Positions 31,330-41,862 of a DNA stretch of 64,000 nucleotides are shown piece after piece. The translations under genes and the position numbers were made by a program. The stretch comes from Sabellastarte sp. h YS-2021 (Eukaryota; Annelida; Polychaeta; Sabellida; Sabellidae). The notes under the pieces are model-generated. The model was given only the letters and a program-made list of their open reading frames with translations, searched no databases and was not told the origin of the DNA. Numbering within the stretch: position 1 is the first letter of the stretch; the number at the start of each line of letters is the position of its first letter. The stretch lies in contig OZ024936.1 of NCBI GenBank assembly GCA_964017235.1, positions 50,953,028 to 51,017,027 on the forward strand. Direction: 5' to 3'.

Positions 31330-33666
31330 AGATAAGTGAGTAATAGCAATCTTAGCTACTTGGAGTAAAGGGCTCATAACTCAAAAACTATTGCAGTTAC
31401 AACTTTTTCTTCAAATATGTTGTTCAGCTACTTTGTCCTTAGCTATAAGATGGTACATAATTTGGGGTCCCATTGCATGCCATAAGTGAGTAATAGCTAT
31501 TTTCTTATTTGTAGCAAAATAATGACATAAGTAAATGTCAAATATCTTCAAAAGTATTAAAGTTACGGAATTCTTTTCAAATATGTTGTTCATCTACTTT
31601 TTGATAAGCTATCACATAGTAAAGTTTCAGATCTGTTGCACATTGGATAGCTGAGTAATAGCTACTTTGAAATTCTACAGTTGAGTAAATCCATTGTAAC
31701 TCCAAAACTAGTGCAGTTAGAGTATTTTCCTAAAATATGTTGTTCAGCTACTTTGTCCTTAACTATAAGATGGTATATAGTTTGGGGTTCTATTGCATGC
31801 CATAAGTGAGTAATAGCTATTTTCTTATTTGTAGCAAAATAATGACATAAGTAAATGTCAAATATCTTCAAAAGTATTAAAGTTAGGGAATTCTTTTCAA
31901 ATATGTTATTCATCTACTTTTTGATAAGCTATCACATAGTAAAGTTTCAGATCTGTTGCACATTGGATAGCTGAGTAATAGCTACTTTGAAATTCTACAG
32001 TTGAGTAAATCCAACTCCAAAACTAGTGCAGTTAGAGTATTTTCCTAAAATATGTTGTTCAGCTACTTTGTCCTTAATTATAAGATGCCATATAATTTGG
32101 GGTTCTATTGCATGCCATAAGTGAGTAATAGCTATTTTCTTATTTGTAGCAAAATAATGACATCAGTAAATGTCAAATATCTTCAAAAGTATTAAAGTTA
32201 GGGAATTCTTTTCAAATATGTTATTCATCTAGTTTTTGGTAAGCTATCACATAGTAAAGTTTCAGACCTGTTGCACATTGGATAGCTGAGTAATAGCTAC
32301 TTTGAAATTGTGACTGTTGAGTAAATCCATTGTAACCCCAAAACTATTGCAGTTAGAGTATTTTCCTAAAATAAGTTATTCAGCTACTTTGTCCTTAACT
32401 ATAAGATGGCATATAGTTTGGGATTCTATTGCATGCCAGAAGTGAGTAATAGCTATTTCCTTATTTGAAGCAAAATAACGACATGAGTAAATTCCAAATA
32501 TCTTCAAAAGTATTAAAATTAGGGAATTTTTTTCAAATATGTTATTCATCTAGTTTTTGATAAGCTATCACACAGTAAAGTTTCAGACCTGTTGCACATT
32601 GGGTAGCTGAGTAATAGCTACTTTGAAATTGTGACTGTTGAGTAAATCCATTGTAACTCCAAAACTATTGCAGTTAGAGTATTTTCCTAAAATATGTTAT
32701 TCAGCTACTTTTTCCTTAACTATAAGATGGCATATAGTTTGGGGTTCTGTTGCATGCCATAAGTGAGTAATAGCTATTTTCTTATTTGTAGCAAAATAAC
32801 AACATAAGTAAATTTCAAATATCTTCAAAAGTATTCAAGTTAGGGAAATATTTTCAAATATGTTATTCATCTAGTTTTTGATGAGCTATCAGATAGTAAA
32901 GCAGCAAACCTGTTGCACACTGGACAGCTGAGTAATAGCTACTTTGAAATTGTGACTGTTGAGTAAATCCATTGTAACCCCAAAACTATTGCAGTTAGAG
33001 TATTTTCCTAAAATAAGTTATTCAGCTACTTTGTCCTTAACTATAAGATGGCATATAGTTTGGGATTCTATTGCATGCCAGAAGTGAGTAATAGCTATTT
33101 CCTTATTTGAAGCAAAATAACGACATGAGTAAATTCCAAATATCTTCAAAAGTATTAAAATTAGGGAATTTTTTTCAAATATGTTATTCATCTAGTTTTT
33201 GATAAGCTATCACACAGTAAAGTTTCAGACCTGTTGCACATTGGGTAGCTGAGTAATAGCTACTTTGAAATTGTGACTGTTGAGTAAATCCATTGTAACT
33301 CCAAAACTATTGCAGTTAGAGTATTTTCCTAAAATATGTTATTCAGCTACTTTTTCCTTAACTATAAGATGGCATATAGTTTGGGGTTCTGTTGCATGCC
33401 ATAAGTGAGTAATAGCTATTTTCTTATTTGTAGCAAAATAACAACATAAGTAAATTTCAAATATCTTCAAAAGTATTCAAGTTAGGGAAATATTTTCAAA
33501 TATGTTATTCATCTAGTTTTTGATGAGCTATCAGATAGTAAAGCAGCAAACCTGTTGCACACTGGACAGCTGAGTAATAGCTACTTTTAAATTGTGACTG
33601 TTGAGTAAATCCATTGTAACTGAAAAACTACTGCAATTACAGGATTTTCCTAAAATAATTTGTTCA
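31330..33666. repeat. 321-bp tandem array, seven units
   Basis: The landmark GCATGC|CATAAGTGAG recurs at 31481, 31801, 32116, 32437, 32758, 33079 and 33400, giving periods of 320, 315, 321, 321, 321 and 321. Units 4 and 6, and 5 and 7, are near identical, so the last four units are a doubled 642-bp dimer. Common motif GAGTAATAGCTAC. Non-coding. Confidence 0.92.
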
Positions 33667-33832
33667 TAAAATAGCCGATTTTGAGTTTTTGCCTTTATCT
33701 CCTTTATTGTTGCTTTTATAGCTTCAGAATATATTAAGAGGTATTGGGAAAGCATATGTGGAGAGTCTAAATAGCCGGTCAGTTTTACCCCCCGACCCCC
33801 CTTATGGGTCAAACTGGGGTCATAAAATAGCC

Positions 33833-34030
33833 TTTTATTGCGTTAATACATCCTATCCAATGGACAATAGCTTATCCGGTCGGCGCGGACCGGCCCGCCA
33901 AACGTCAGAAAAAGACGTCCTGTGTCTCCACCGGCTAGGCCGGCCCAGTACTGTGCACTCACCAGATGGCGTGTCGTACTTCCTTCCTGTCTAGACAGCG
34001 TGACGTCATAGCATCTTTTTCGTTTGGCGC
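33833..34030 (+). repeat. DIRS left inverted terminal repeat
   Basis: Starts TTTTATTGCGTTAATACATC and includes CCGGTCGGCGCGGACCGG, CTTCCTTCCTGTCTAGACAG and TGACGTCA (34001-34008). Inverted match at 40024-40202 with only a few differences. It likely holds the promoter, as the gag ATG is about 100 bp downstream. Confidence 0.9.
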
Positions 34031-34136
34031 ATGACTAGTGCACAGGAATTTTTTCAGCGAGATATATTTTACAGTTTTCATCAGACATTTTGTTCTGGAA
34101 GCTTTCTTATTGTGTTCAACGGATAGTATTTATATC

Positions 34137-36290
34137 ATGTCTTCTCCAGGACAACGCAGGGGGAGTTGTGGCCACGCCTTGGCTAATTTTGACACTCATC
34201 AGTATTGCGCACGCTGCAGAGAGAAGGGTAAGGGCTCTGACCCCTGTATTAAAGAACCACAATCAGATAACTGCTCCATTTGTAATGCCTTTTCTGAAGA
34301 ACAGTGTCAGCAGTTAGCTACACCTTCTTATAGACTGAAGAAGGAGAAACGGGAGGCTAAGAAGCTTGTTACAGCTCCACCTCAAGAATCAGAAGAGTTG
34401 GTGGACCCCGCTAATGTAGCTGTTATAGGGGCTGTGGATAAAGGTTCTCTGAAATCTCCCTCTCCCGCCCCTCCACCAGAGAAAAAGACCAAGAAGGACT
34501 TAAAAAAGGATATTAGGAAGGACAAATCCCCCCCTGCTAAAGCTTCCAAATCTACCAGTCAGACCACTGTAGACACTAAAATTGCAGACTTGGACCTTAA
34601 GTGGTCGGAACGTTTCAACCGCTTAGAAGCGTTGATTTTATCAAAGAACTTTGAACCTACCTTTTCTGCCAACGTTAAGGTCACACCGACCCATTCACCT
34701 CCATCATCTGTTGAAAATGTGTCTGAGCCGTTTATCCGGCCTTCAACTTCATCCACGCTTTCTGGAAATGGCTCCTCTGCTGAAAAGCATCAGCCTACCA
34801 GTAAAGCAGTGACCGACAAGCCGACTTCTTCATCTAAGTTTCCTGGTACGGGCTTCTCTGCTACCCAGCATCAGCCGGCCAGTCAAACTAAATCCAGCCG
34901 ACCTACATCAACCTCCAAGTTTCCTGGACAAGGCTCCTCTGCTAGTATGCATCAGCCTGCCAGTAAAACTGCTAGTAGCCGACCTACTCCACTGGACTCG
35001 GTTCAAAGCCGACCTGCTGTTACGGACTGACCTCTCCCCACAGAACCGGCCGACACCGGATCTCCTACTCTGCATAGATCTAGGAGGGATAGTGTATCCA
35101 GCCTTTCCTCAGAGGCCAGTAGTGTCCAGTCGGACCGACCTCCTTTGGATCTATACACGGAGGAAGGTGAACTCTCTGAGGACCCGGATCAAACAGTCAT
35201 GGACCAGGACCAACCTATTTCGGAAGAACAAAATTATAGAGAGACAATGCAAGGCATTCGCTCTTATATGGGATGGTCCCATATTCCAGAGGTCGACAAC
35301 TTAACAGCCACTTCAGATGACAACCCCTTTGCAGGGCCTAAGACAGTGACACCGGGCAAAGTTTCAATTAAAATGCCCACAGAGGAGTGGCTCTGTGAGA
35401 AGCTAGGGAAACTAAATCTGACACTAACTGAAGGGTATCCCTCCCATGGCTCAGAAGCCGGTGGTTTGGCAAAAGATGTGTTTCTCAGACCTCCCCGTTC
35501 TCAGTCAAAATGGTACGGCCTGCACACCGACTCCCAACCGGATCCGACAAAAGTGACTAGCTGGAGTACTGACGCCTCAAAACTAAACAGCAGTTACAGC
35601 CGGATTGCCCGTTACACCGGACTTTCTTCCACTCCACCGGCTTCACGCAGGATAGCTCAGGAAACGCTGTGCCGGTGGGAAAGGTCGGCTAGGGAAGCCT
35701 CTGTTGTGTGTACCCAGGCTGCGAGTTTTAATCGGTGTTTGTTTAGAGTACAACAAAGCATGAAAGATCACATCAAGACACTGTCTTCTGAAAGTAAGGG
35801 TAAAGGATCTTCAAAGAGTTCGGCGGCCATTGATGAGTTAAACTACCTCCTGGACTTCAACTCCAGTATTACACAAGCAACCGCGAAGTCCATGGAGCAC
35901 TTGTCGGATTTTGTGTTCATAACCATGGGGAATCTCACCCTGGTCCGTAGGGACGCATATCTTAGCCTCCTCAGAACGGGTATCAAGCAGGATACCCTCA
36001 CAGCTTTGAGAGCCGCCCCTCTTCACATACCGACACTCTTCCCGGATGCAACTATTAAGCGTGCAGAGGAAGATATTGCTCAGTTTGAGTCAAAAGGACA
36101 CACCGGACAGCAACATAGCAAGGGTCGTTACCACCCTTATGAGCGTCCGGACAAGAGACACAGTGGAAAAGACACCAAATCGGAGAAACCGGCTTGGAAA
36201 ACAATTGGAAAGAAACAGTTTAGAAAAGGGAAAGGACGTGCTTCCACCTACTCTTCCCGACTTGCCAAGGGCCAGCAGTCGTACAAATGA
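34137..36290 (+). pseudogene. DIRS gag-like ORF1 with one in-frame stop
   Basis: ATG at 34137 (MSSPGQRRGSCGH) in the frame that stays open to 35030, where a TGA (35028-35030) interrupts it, and then continues open in the same frame to the stop at 36288-36290. The N-terminus has a Cys/His cluster (CGH, CARC, CSIC), followed by a Lys/Pro/Ser-rich linker with three diverged repeats of GxGxSAxxHQPxS (34760-34970), then the conserved region WYGLH ... FNRCLFRVQQSM ... LDFNSSITQATAKSMEHL and a basic C-terminus. A role in packaging the RNA is inferred from position. The single stop could be recent or read through. Confidence 0.85.
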
Positions 36291-36300
36291 CAATCACTGT

Positions 36301-39300
36301 ATGACACCCTTGCAGGGACGACTGCTGGCCGGGAGCCTTCCTCAGACTTTAGTAAATCCTGTTTTTTTCAAATGTAAAATCTCATGTTGTTCCAAATGCT
36401 CATACTGTGCCCGGGCATTCGCAAAAGAAAGATCTAAGTCCCGGGCCAGTAGATTGTATTTACAGAAAGTACATATTAAAGTCTGTGAAAAGTGTTTCTT
36501 GTGTCATTCCATTGTCTTGTGTCCAACCTGCAACAAGTGTAAAACATGCTGCCTCCGATCTACCTGTAGGGGCTCGACTACAGAACTTTTGGCAAACTTG
36601 GCTGGATCTAGGGGCCGGTCCGAAAATAGTTCAAATCCTGAGGGAAGGTTATACCCTCCCTTTCCGGACCCGACCAAATCTTACAAGGTCTCCGACTGTC
36701 ATAAGCCGTTATGTCAATCCTCACAGGAACAGCTACCTGTTGGAGGCATTACATCAGCTTATGGACAAAAATGCAACAGAACTGGTCCTCAATCAAACAT
36801 CTCTGGGGTTTTTCAACCGACTCTTTCTAGTCCCCAAACCCAACAACAAATGGAGGCCAATACTGGATCTAAGCAAACTAAACCTCTTCCTCAAGGTGGA
36901 GAAATTCAAAATGGAGACACCAGAAACCATCAGGACATCCCTCCAACAAGGGGAGTGGGTCACCTCAGTAGACTTCAAGGATGCCTACTTCCACATACCG
37001 ATACAGGAACAATCCAGGAAATACCTAAGATTTCATGTCCAGAGCCGGACTTATCAATTCAAGGCACTGCTCTTTGGTCTGTCCACAGCGCCCATGGAGT
37101 TCACTGTACTAGCAAAAGAGGTAAAACTGATGGCCATACGCAAGGGTATAAGAATCCACCAGTACCTAGACGACTGGTTGGTGAGGGCCAGATCCCTAGA
37201 AACTTGTCTCCAGCACACCCAAATTCTCATCAAAATGTGCCAGGACCTAGGCTGGCTGGTGAATTTAGAGAAATCAGAACTGGAACCCAAACAGGTCTTC
37301 GATTTTGTAGGTTACCAGTTCGACCTCAGGTCCGGCCGGGTCAGACTGACTCCGGACCGGTGGCAAAACCTTCAGGACAAAGTACAGACGCTTCTGTCTC
37401 TACCGGCCTGTCCGGTCCGGCAGTTTATGTCCCTGATAGGTCTTTTAACAGCCACAGAAAAACAGGTTCACCTCGGCCGACTACACATGAGACCCATACA
37501 GTGGCATCTCAAAAACAATTGGCGGGTACCAGAATCTCTAGAGAAGATTATCCCTCTACCAAGATCCCTACACCCTCACTTACAATGGTGGCTAGAGGAA
37601 GACAATGTGCTTCAAGGCCAACCATTACACCCAGTAAAACATGCTCTGCAAATATTTACAGACGCATCAAAAGAAGGATGGGGTGCTCACTTAAACGAGT
37701 TCACTGCAAGAGGGTCCTGGTCGGTACCGGAAAGCAAACTGCACATAAATTATCTGGAACTCAAAGCAGTGTTTCTAGCCCTCAAAGAGTTCCAAGACCT
37801 CTGTGTAGACAAAATCGTTCTAGTGGCAACCGACAATACTACAGTGGTAGCTTACATAAACAAGGAAGGGGGCATGAGGTCAGGCCCACTGTGTGCCCTA
37901 CTGTGGAGAATCTTGACCTGGTGTTCCCAGCGACAAGTGACCCTAAAAGCCCGGCACATCCCAGGCCATCTCAATGTGATAGCAGACAAGCTATCCAGGC
38001 TGGGTCAGATCATCCAAACAGAATGGTCCCTCCTTCCGGAAGTCTTTCAACAGATATGCAACCAATGGCACCAGCCTCAAATAGATCTATTTGCCACGAG
38101 GTTCAACCACAAGTTACCTCAGTTTGTCTCTCCAGTACCGGACTCCCTGGCTGTAGCAGTGGATGCACTTACTCTGTCATGGGACGAGCTGGATGCATAC
38201 GCCTTCCCACCGACCGCCATATTGGGCAAAGTGGTGGAGAAGCTACTGGACTCCCCGTGCAAGAGACTCATTCTGATTGTCCCTGGGTGGCCCAACATGC
38301 CTTGGTTTTGGGACCTAGTGACCATGTCCAGTCAGGTCCCTCTAAGCCTACCCAACCTGCCCAGTCTTCTAACACAGCCCTTCAATCAGATCCCTCACAG
38401 AAATCTGACAAATCTAAATCTCCATGCCTGGCTCCTAGAGCCTCTAAAATCAAAGAACAGGGCTTCTCTGAGGCAGTGGCAGCAAGAATTGAGGCTCCTC
38501 AAAGAAGATCAACCAGATCAGTCTATGAGGCAAAGTGGACCATTTTTACAAAGTGGTGCGACGCTAATCAGGTGGACTTCAGGTCACCACCTGTAAAGTC
38601 GGTGGCTGACTTCCTAATGCACCTTTTTGAGGACAAGAAGTTACAGCCCAGCACCATTGATGGATACAGGTCTGCCATTGCCGATAAACTGGGTAACACG
38701 ACAGTCAGTATCAGCAAAGATGATAATCTCACTCGTCTCTTGGAAAGTTTCCACAGAGATAGACCCAAAGGGCGGAGAGGGATTCCCTCCTGGAACCTGT
38801 CCCTGGTGCTACACCAGCTGACAAAGGCCCCTTTTGAACCTCTCAGGGAAGCATCTCTGAAGCACCTGACCTTCAAAACTGTCTTCCTTTTAGCCCTAGG
38901 CTCTGGCAAAAGAAGGACTGAGATCCATGCATGGCAACACAAGAACATCAGACATCAGTCCGATTGGTCTAAGGTGTCTTTGTTTCCATCTCCCAGCTTT
39001 CTTTCCAAGAACCAGCTGGCCAAAGAGGGTCCGGAGAGTGTAGCCCCAGTGGTCATACCAGCCCTGGCTCCTACTCTAGATAAATCCCTCAAGTCTGACA
39101 GATCCTTTTGTCCAGTCAGAGCCTTGCGCTACTATTTGGACAGGACTTCAGACCTCAGACAACACAAGGAGCTAGTCTTTGTCTCCTTCAAGAAAGGCTT
39201 CGATAAAGACATCTCCCCTGCCACTATCTCCTCATGGATCAAACAAACTGTGATCCTATGCTATGAGCTCTCTGATCATCAAGCCCACACCCTACATCAA

Positions 39301-39510
39301 GTTAAAGCTCATGATGTTAGGGCTTTCGCTGCTTCTAAGGCCTTCCAGTCGGGAGTCTCCTTGGAGCAGATCCTTTCAGCCTGCCACTGGAAGTCTCATA
39401 ATACCTTCAGTCAATTCTATCTGAAGGATGTGGCTTGGGCTGACTCAGAGCTCTACCATCTTGGTCCGGTTGTGGCTGCTCAGCAGATCCACCAACAGAC
39501 TGGCACCTAG
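36301..39510 (+). CDS. DIRS Cys-rich plus tyrosine recombinase ORF
   Basis: One frame open from an ATG at 36301 to TAG at 39508-39510 (1069 codons), starting 11 bases after the gag stop. Residues about 25-95 are Cys-rich (CCSKCSYC, CEKCFLC, CNKCKTCC). The middle overlaps the RT ORF in another frame. From about 38400 it encodes a tyrosine recombinase: core-binding domain (SVYEAKWTIFTKWC), first catalytic Arg in GKRRTEIHAW (38911-38916), HDVR (39310-39321), HW (39385-39390) and nucleophile Tyr in FYLKDV (39418-39420). It would integrate the circular DNA. The recombinase may start at an internal ATG instead. Looks intact. Confidence 0.88.
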   Translation: MTPLQGRLLAGSLPQTLVNPVFFKCKISCCSKCSYCARAFAKERSKSRASRLYLQKVHIKVCEKCFLCHSIVLCPTCNKCKTCCLRSTCRGSTTELLANLAGSRGRSENSSNPEGRLYPPFPDPTKSYKVSDCHKPLCQSSQEQLPVGGITSAYGQKCNRTGPQSNISGVFQPTLSSPQTQQQMEANTGSKQTKPLPQGGEIQNGDTRNHQDIPPTRGVGHLSRLQGCLLPHTDTGTIQEIPKISCPEPDLSIQGTALWSVHSAHGVHCTSKRGKTDGHTQGYKNPPVPRRLVGEGQIPRNLSPAHPNSHQNVPGPRLAGEFREIRTGTQTGLRFCRLPVRPQVRPGQTDSGPVAKPSGQSTDASVSTGLSGPAVYVPDRSFNSHRKTGSPRPTTHETHTVASQKQLAGTRISREDYPSTKIPTPSLTMVARGRQCASRPTITPSKTCSANIYRRIKRRMGCSLKRVHCKRVLVGTGKQTAHKLSGTQSSVSSPQRVPRPLCRQNRSSGNRQYYSGSLHKQGRGHEVRPTVCPTVENLDLVFPATSDPKSPAHPRPSQCDSRQAIQAGSDHPNRMVPPSGSLSTDMQPMAPASNRSICHEVQPQVTSVCLSSTGLPGCSSGCTYSVMGRAGCIRLPTDRHIGQSGGEATGLPVQETHSDCPWVAQHALVLGPSDHVQSGPSKPTQPAQSSNTALQSDPSQKSDKSKSPCLAPRASKIKEQGFSEAVAARIEAPQRRSTRSVYEAKWTIFTKWCDANQVDFRSPPVKSVADFLMHLFEDKKLQPSTIDGYRSAIADKLGNTTVSISKDDNLTRLLESFHRDRPKGRRGIPSWNLSLVLHQLTKAPFEPLREASLKHLTFKTVFLLALGSGKRRTEIHAWQHKNIRHQSDWSKVSLFPSPSFLSKNQLAKEGPESVAPVVIPALAPTLDKSLKSDRSFCPVRALRYYLDRTSDLRQHKELVFVSFKKGFDKDISPATISSWIKQTVILCYELSDHQAHTLHQVKAHDVRAFAASKAFQSGVSLEQILSACHWKSHNTFSQFYLKDVAWADSELYHLGPVVAAQQIHQQTGT
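36407..38596 (+). CDS. DIRS reverse transcriptase / RNase H / methyltransferase-like ORF
   Basis: 729 codons from the first in-frame ATG; the true start may be further downstream. RT blocks: FFNRLFLVPKPNNKWRPILD, DFKDAYFHIPI, FGLSTAP, catalytic YLDD (37163-37174), GYQFDL. RNase H: FTDASKEGWGAHL (Asp codon 37661), INYLELKAV, VATDNTTV and the IPGHLNVIADKLSR end. The following 38050-38340 segment (PQIDLFATRFN ... AYAFPP ... VPGWPNMPWF) matches the region described in DIRS elements as a DNA adenine methyltransferase-like domain. It overlaps the previous ORF for its whole length and is open throughout. Confidence 0.93.
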   Translation: MPGHSQKKDLSPGPVDCIYRKYILKSVKSVSCVIPLSCVQPATSVKHAASDLPVGARLQNFWQTWLDLGAGPKIVQILREGYTLPFRTRPNLTRSPTVISRYVNPHRNSYLLEALHQLMDKNATELVLNQTSLGFFNRLFLVPKPNNKWRPILDLSKLNLFLKVEKFKMETPETIRTSLQQGEWVTSVDFKDAYFHIPIQEQSRKYLRFHVQSRTYQFKALLFGLSTAPMEFTVLAKEVKLMAIRKGIRIHQYLDDWLVRARSLETCLQHTQILIKMCQDLGWLVNLEKSELEPKQVFDFVGYQFDLRSGRVRLTPDRWQNLQDKVQTLLSLPACPVRQFMSLIGLLTATEKQVHLGRLHMRPIQWHLKNNWRVPESLEKIIPLPRSLHPHLQWWLEEDNVLQGQPLHPVKHALQIFTDASKEGWGAHLNEFTARGSWSVPESKLHINYLELKAVFLALKEFQDLCVDKIVLVATDNTTVVAYINKEGGMRSGPLCALLWRILTWCSQRQVTLKARHIPGHLNVIADKLSRLGQIIQTEWSLLPEVFQQICNQWHQPQIDLFATRFNHKLPQFVSPVPDSLAVAVDALTLSWDELDAYAFPPTAILGKVVEKLLDSPCKRLILIVPGWPNMPWFWDLVTMSSQVPLSLPNLPSLLTQPFNQIPHRNLTNLNLHAWLLEPLKSKNRASLRQWQQELRLLKEDQPDQSMRQSGPFLQSGATLIRWTSGHHL

Positions 39511-40023
39511 AGGAGATCTGTACCTATGTATATAGTTGTACATATTTGTATATATTACACGTATAGTTAAGAAGCATCAAAAAAAAAAAAAAAACGTACT
39601 TCCTCCGGGAGACTTAATTTTATGGGACTGAACTCATCCCTCTCTTCCCCTACCTCAGAGCAGGTCTGTCAAAAAAGGGGGGGGGGGGGGGGGCAAGGTC
39701 GACTCTGACGGTTCCAGCCCGGTTAACCGGATGATGATATTCGACCATGGCCTTAGGGGTTTTTGACTTCTAGGTCTACCCAGGCTTAAAGGCTGAGTTT
39801 TCATTATCTCTAACATGAGTTCACACAAGTCCCTAGTAGCTTACCCGCCGACCAAGCGGTAGTTATTCAGCTATTGTCCATTGGATAGGATGTATTAACG
39901 CAATAAAATTCCAAATTTAATAAGTAAATTAAATTTTTATAAGTTAATACCCTATCCAATGGACACACAAGACCCTCCCACCGACCCCGCTTTCAGTCTA
40001 CTAGGGGTCTAATAGGTTTAGAC
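39511..40023 (+). other. DIRS 3' region with internal complementary region
   Basis: Follows the recombinase stop. It holds an A-run (about 39580-39594) and a G-run of about 17 (39677-39693). The internal complementary region lies at 39870-39965: the first part (39870-39908) is the complement of the left tip and the second (39912-39965) the complement of the right tip. This arrangement is diagnostic for DIRS and lets a circle junction be copied during replication. Confidence 0.92.
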
Positions 40024-40238
40024 AACGAAAAAGATGCTATGACGTCACGCTGTCTAGACAGGAAGGAAGTACGACACGCCATCTGGCGAGTGCACAGTAC
40101 TGGGCCGGCCTAGCCGGTGGAGACACAGGACGTCTTTTTCTGACGTTTGGCGGGCCGGTCCGCGCCGACCGGATAAGCTATTGTCCATTGGATAGGGTAT
40201 TAACTTATAAAAATTTAATTTACTTATTAAATTTGCAA
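40024..40238 (-). repeat. DIRS right inverted terminal repeat and tip
   Basis: Inverted match to 33833-34030, including TGACGTCA at 40040-40047, followed by the right-only extension ATTAACTTATAAAAATTTAA ... TTATTAAATTTGCAA. The host repeat resumes with GATTTTGAG at 40239. Confidence 0.9.
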
Positions 40239-40410
40239 GATTTTGAGTTTTTGCCTTTATCTCCTTTATTGTTGCTTTTATAGCTTCAGAATATATTAAG
40301 AGGTATTGGGAAAGCATATGTGGAGAGTCTAAATAGCCGGTCAGTTTTACCCCCCGCCCCCCCCCCTTATGGGTCAAACTGGGGTCAGAAAATAGCTGTT
40401 TTTGAGTTTT

Positions 40411-41862
40411 TACCCCACAGCCCTTAAGGGCTGTTGGGGTATTGTTTTCACCCATGGTGTCCGGATGGACGGGCGGGCGGGTGGGTGGTCGGCGGGAAAT
40501 AGTTTGTCCGGGCTGTATCTCAGAAACCGTAAGGTGTAGGAAGTTGATACTTGGGAGGGACATTGGTTAGGGGGTGTAGTTGTGCAACGTCATAGTCTGA
40601 CCTTGATTTGACCTTTGACCTTGCCGTAGTGACCTTGACCTATAAAATCTTGTCCGGGCTATATCTCGGAAACCGTAAGGTGTAGGAAGTTGATACTTGG
40701 TAGGGATATTGGTTAGGGGGTGTAGGTGTGCAACGTCATGGTCTGACCTTGATTTGACCTTTGACCTTGCCGTAGTGACCTCGACCTATAAAATGTTGTC
40801 CGGGCTATATCTCAGAAACTGTAAGGTGTAGGAAGTTGATACGTGGTACGGATATTGGTTAGGGGGTGTAGGTGTGCAACGTCATAGTGTGACCTTGATT
40901 TGACCTTTGACCTTGCCGTAGTGGCCTTGACCTATAAAATCTTGTCCAGGCTATATCTCAGAAACCGTAAGGTGTAGGAAGTTGATACTTGGTAGGGACA
41001 TTGGTTATTGGCTATAGGTGTGTATTATCATGGTGTGACCTTAATTTATCTGGTAGGGATATTGCTTAGGGGGTGTAGGTGTGCAGCGTCATAAAATATT
41101 GTCCGGGCTTTATCTCGGAAACTGTTAGGTGCAGGGAGTTGATATTTGGTAGAGACATTGGCTAGGGGGTGTAGGTATGCAGCATCATGGTGTGACCTTG
41201 ATTTGACCTTTGACCTTGCCATAGTGACCTTGACCTATAAAATCGTCAGGGCTGTATCTCGGAAACCGTAAGGTGTAGGAAGTTGATACTTGGTAGGGAC
41301 ATTGGTTATTGGCTATAGGTGTGTATTATCATGGTGTGACCTTAATTTGACCTTTTACCTTGCCGTAGTGACCTTGACCTTTAAAATCTTGTTGCACCTT
41401 TGGGTCTGTCTTTTGATGCAGATTTAGCAAAAGTCATATTAGAATTTATTAAGAATTTTACTTTCATTGTAAGAGATAGAATTTCATCAAGTGAGCCACA
41501 GATTTTGCTCCAACACCACACATAAGCATTCATTAAATGTATTACCACTTCTGTATGCATGGTAATATTCAAACCATCTAAACCATAATTCGGAAATGCA
41601 GATGTATATAAAGAGTGTTGAATTTTAGTTTACTGATTAATGCTGTCATCTTGTCATTGAATTATCTTGTTTTAATACTTCATGTTTATACGCATTATCT
41701 TTCTTTTAAACATTATTTCTCCATTTAAACATTGTTTGGACCTTTATATAACTGACAGTGCTCTGAAAGTATCCTGAAGTTTGTACTGGTGCAGTACTTC
41801 TATATCTCATGGTGTTGAAAATATTTCCCAAGGCTATGGGGTACGGGCATCTCTGATGCTAT
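40411..41862 (+). mobile_element. Helentron-like element, family B (copy 2, complete)
   Basis: 5' end TACCCCACAGCCC, TTAA, GGGCTGTTGGGGTA forms a palindromic head. The core has about six units of 146 bp (phase marks 40505, 40651, 40797, 40943). It ends with a unique tail, GGCTATGGGGTA (inverse of the head) and hairpin GCATC-TCT-GATGC plus TA. It is inserted into GAGTTTTT|GCC of a C unit, with T-runs on both sides. Four perfect DR1 sites lie at 40609, 40755, 40901 and 41204. Confidence 0.8.

Larger units (their letters stand above)
33833..40238 (+). mobile_element. DIRS-type tyrosine-recombinase retrotransposon, nearly intact
   Basis: 6406 bp between two halves of a C-repeat, with no target duplication, as expected of recombinase-mediated insertion. 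Left and right inverted terminal repeats of about 190 bp (33833-34030; 40024-40202) carry the TGACGTCA palindrome. Contents: gag (one TGA stop), Cys-rich ORF leading into a tyrosine recombinase, and overlapping RT/RNase H/methyltransferase-like ORF. An internal complementary region (39870-39965) contains the complements of both element tips head to tail, the DIRS hallmark used to complete the circular DNA. The only clear lesion seen is the gag stop. Confidence 0.95.

Noticed and set aside
39677..39693. Run of about 17 G as a functional G-quadruplex
   Set aside because: A homopolymer that may be a sequencing or assembly feature; no further support.
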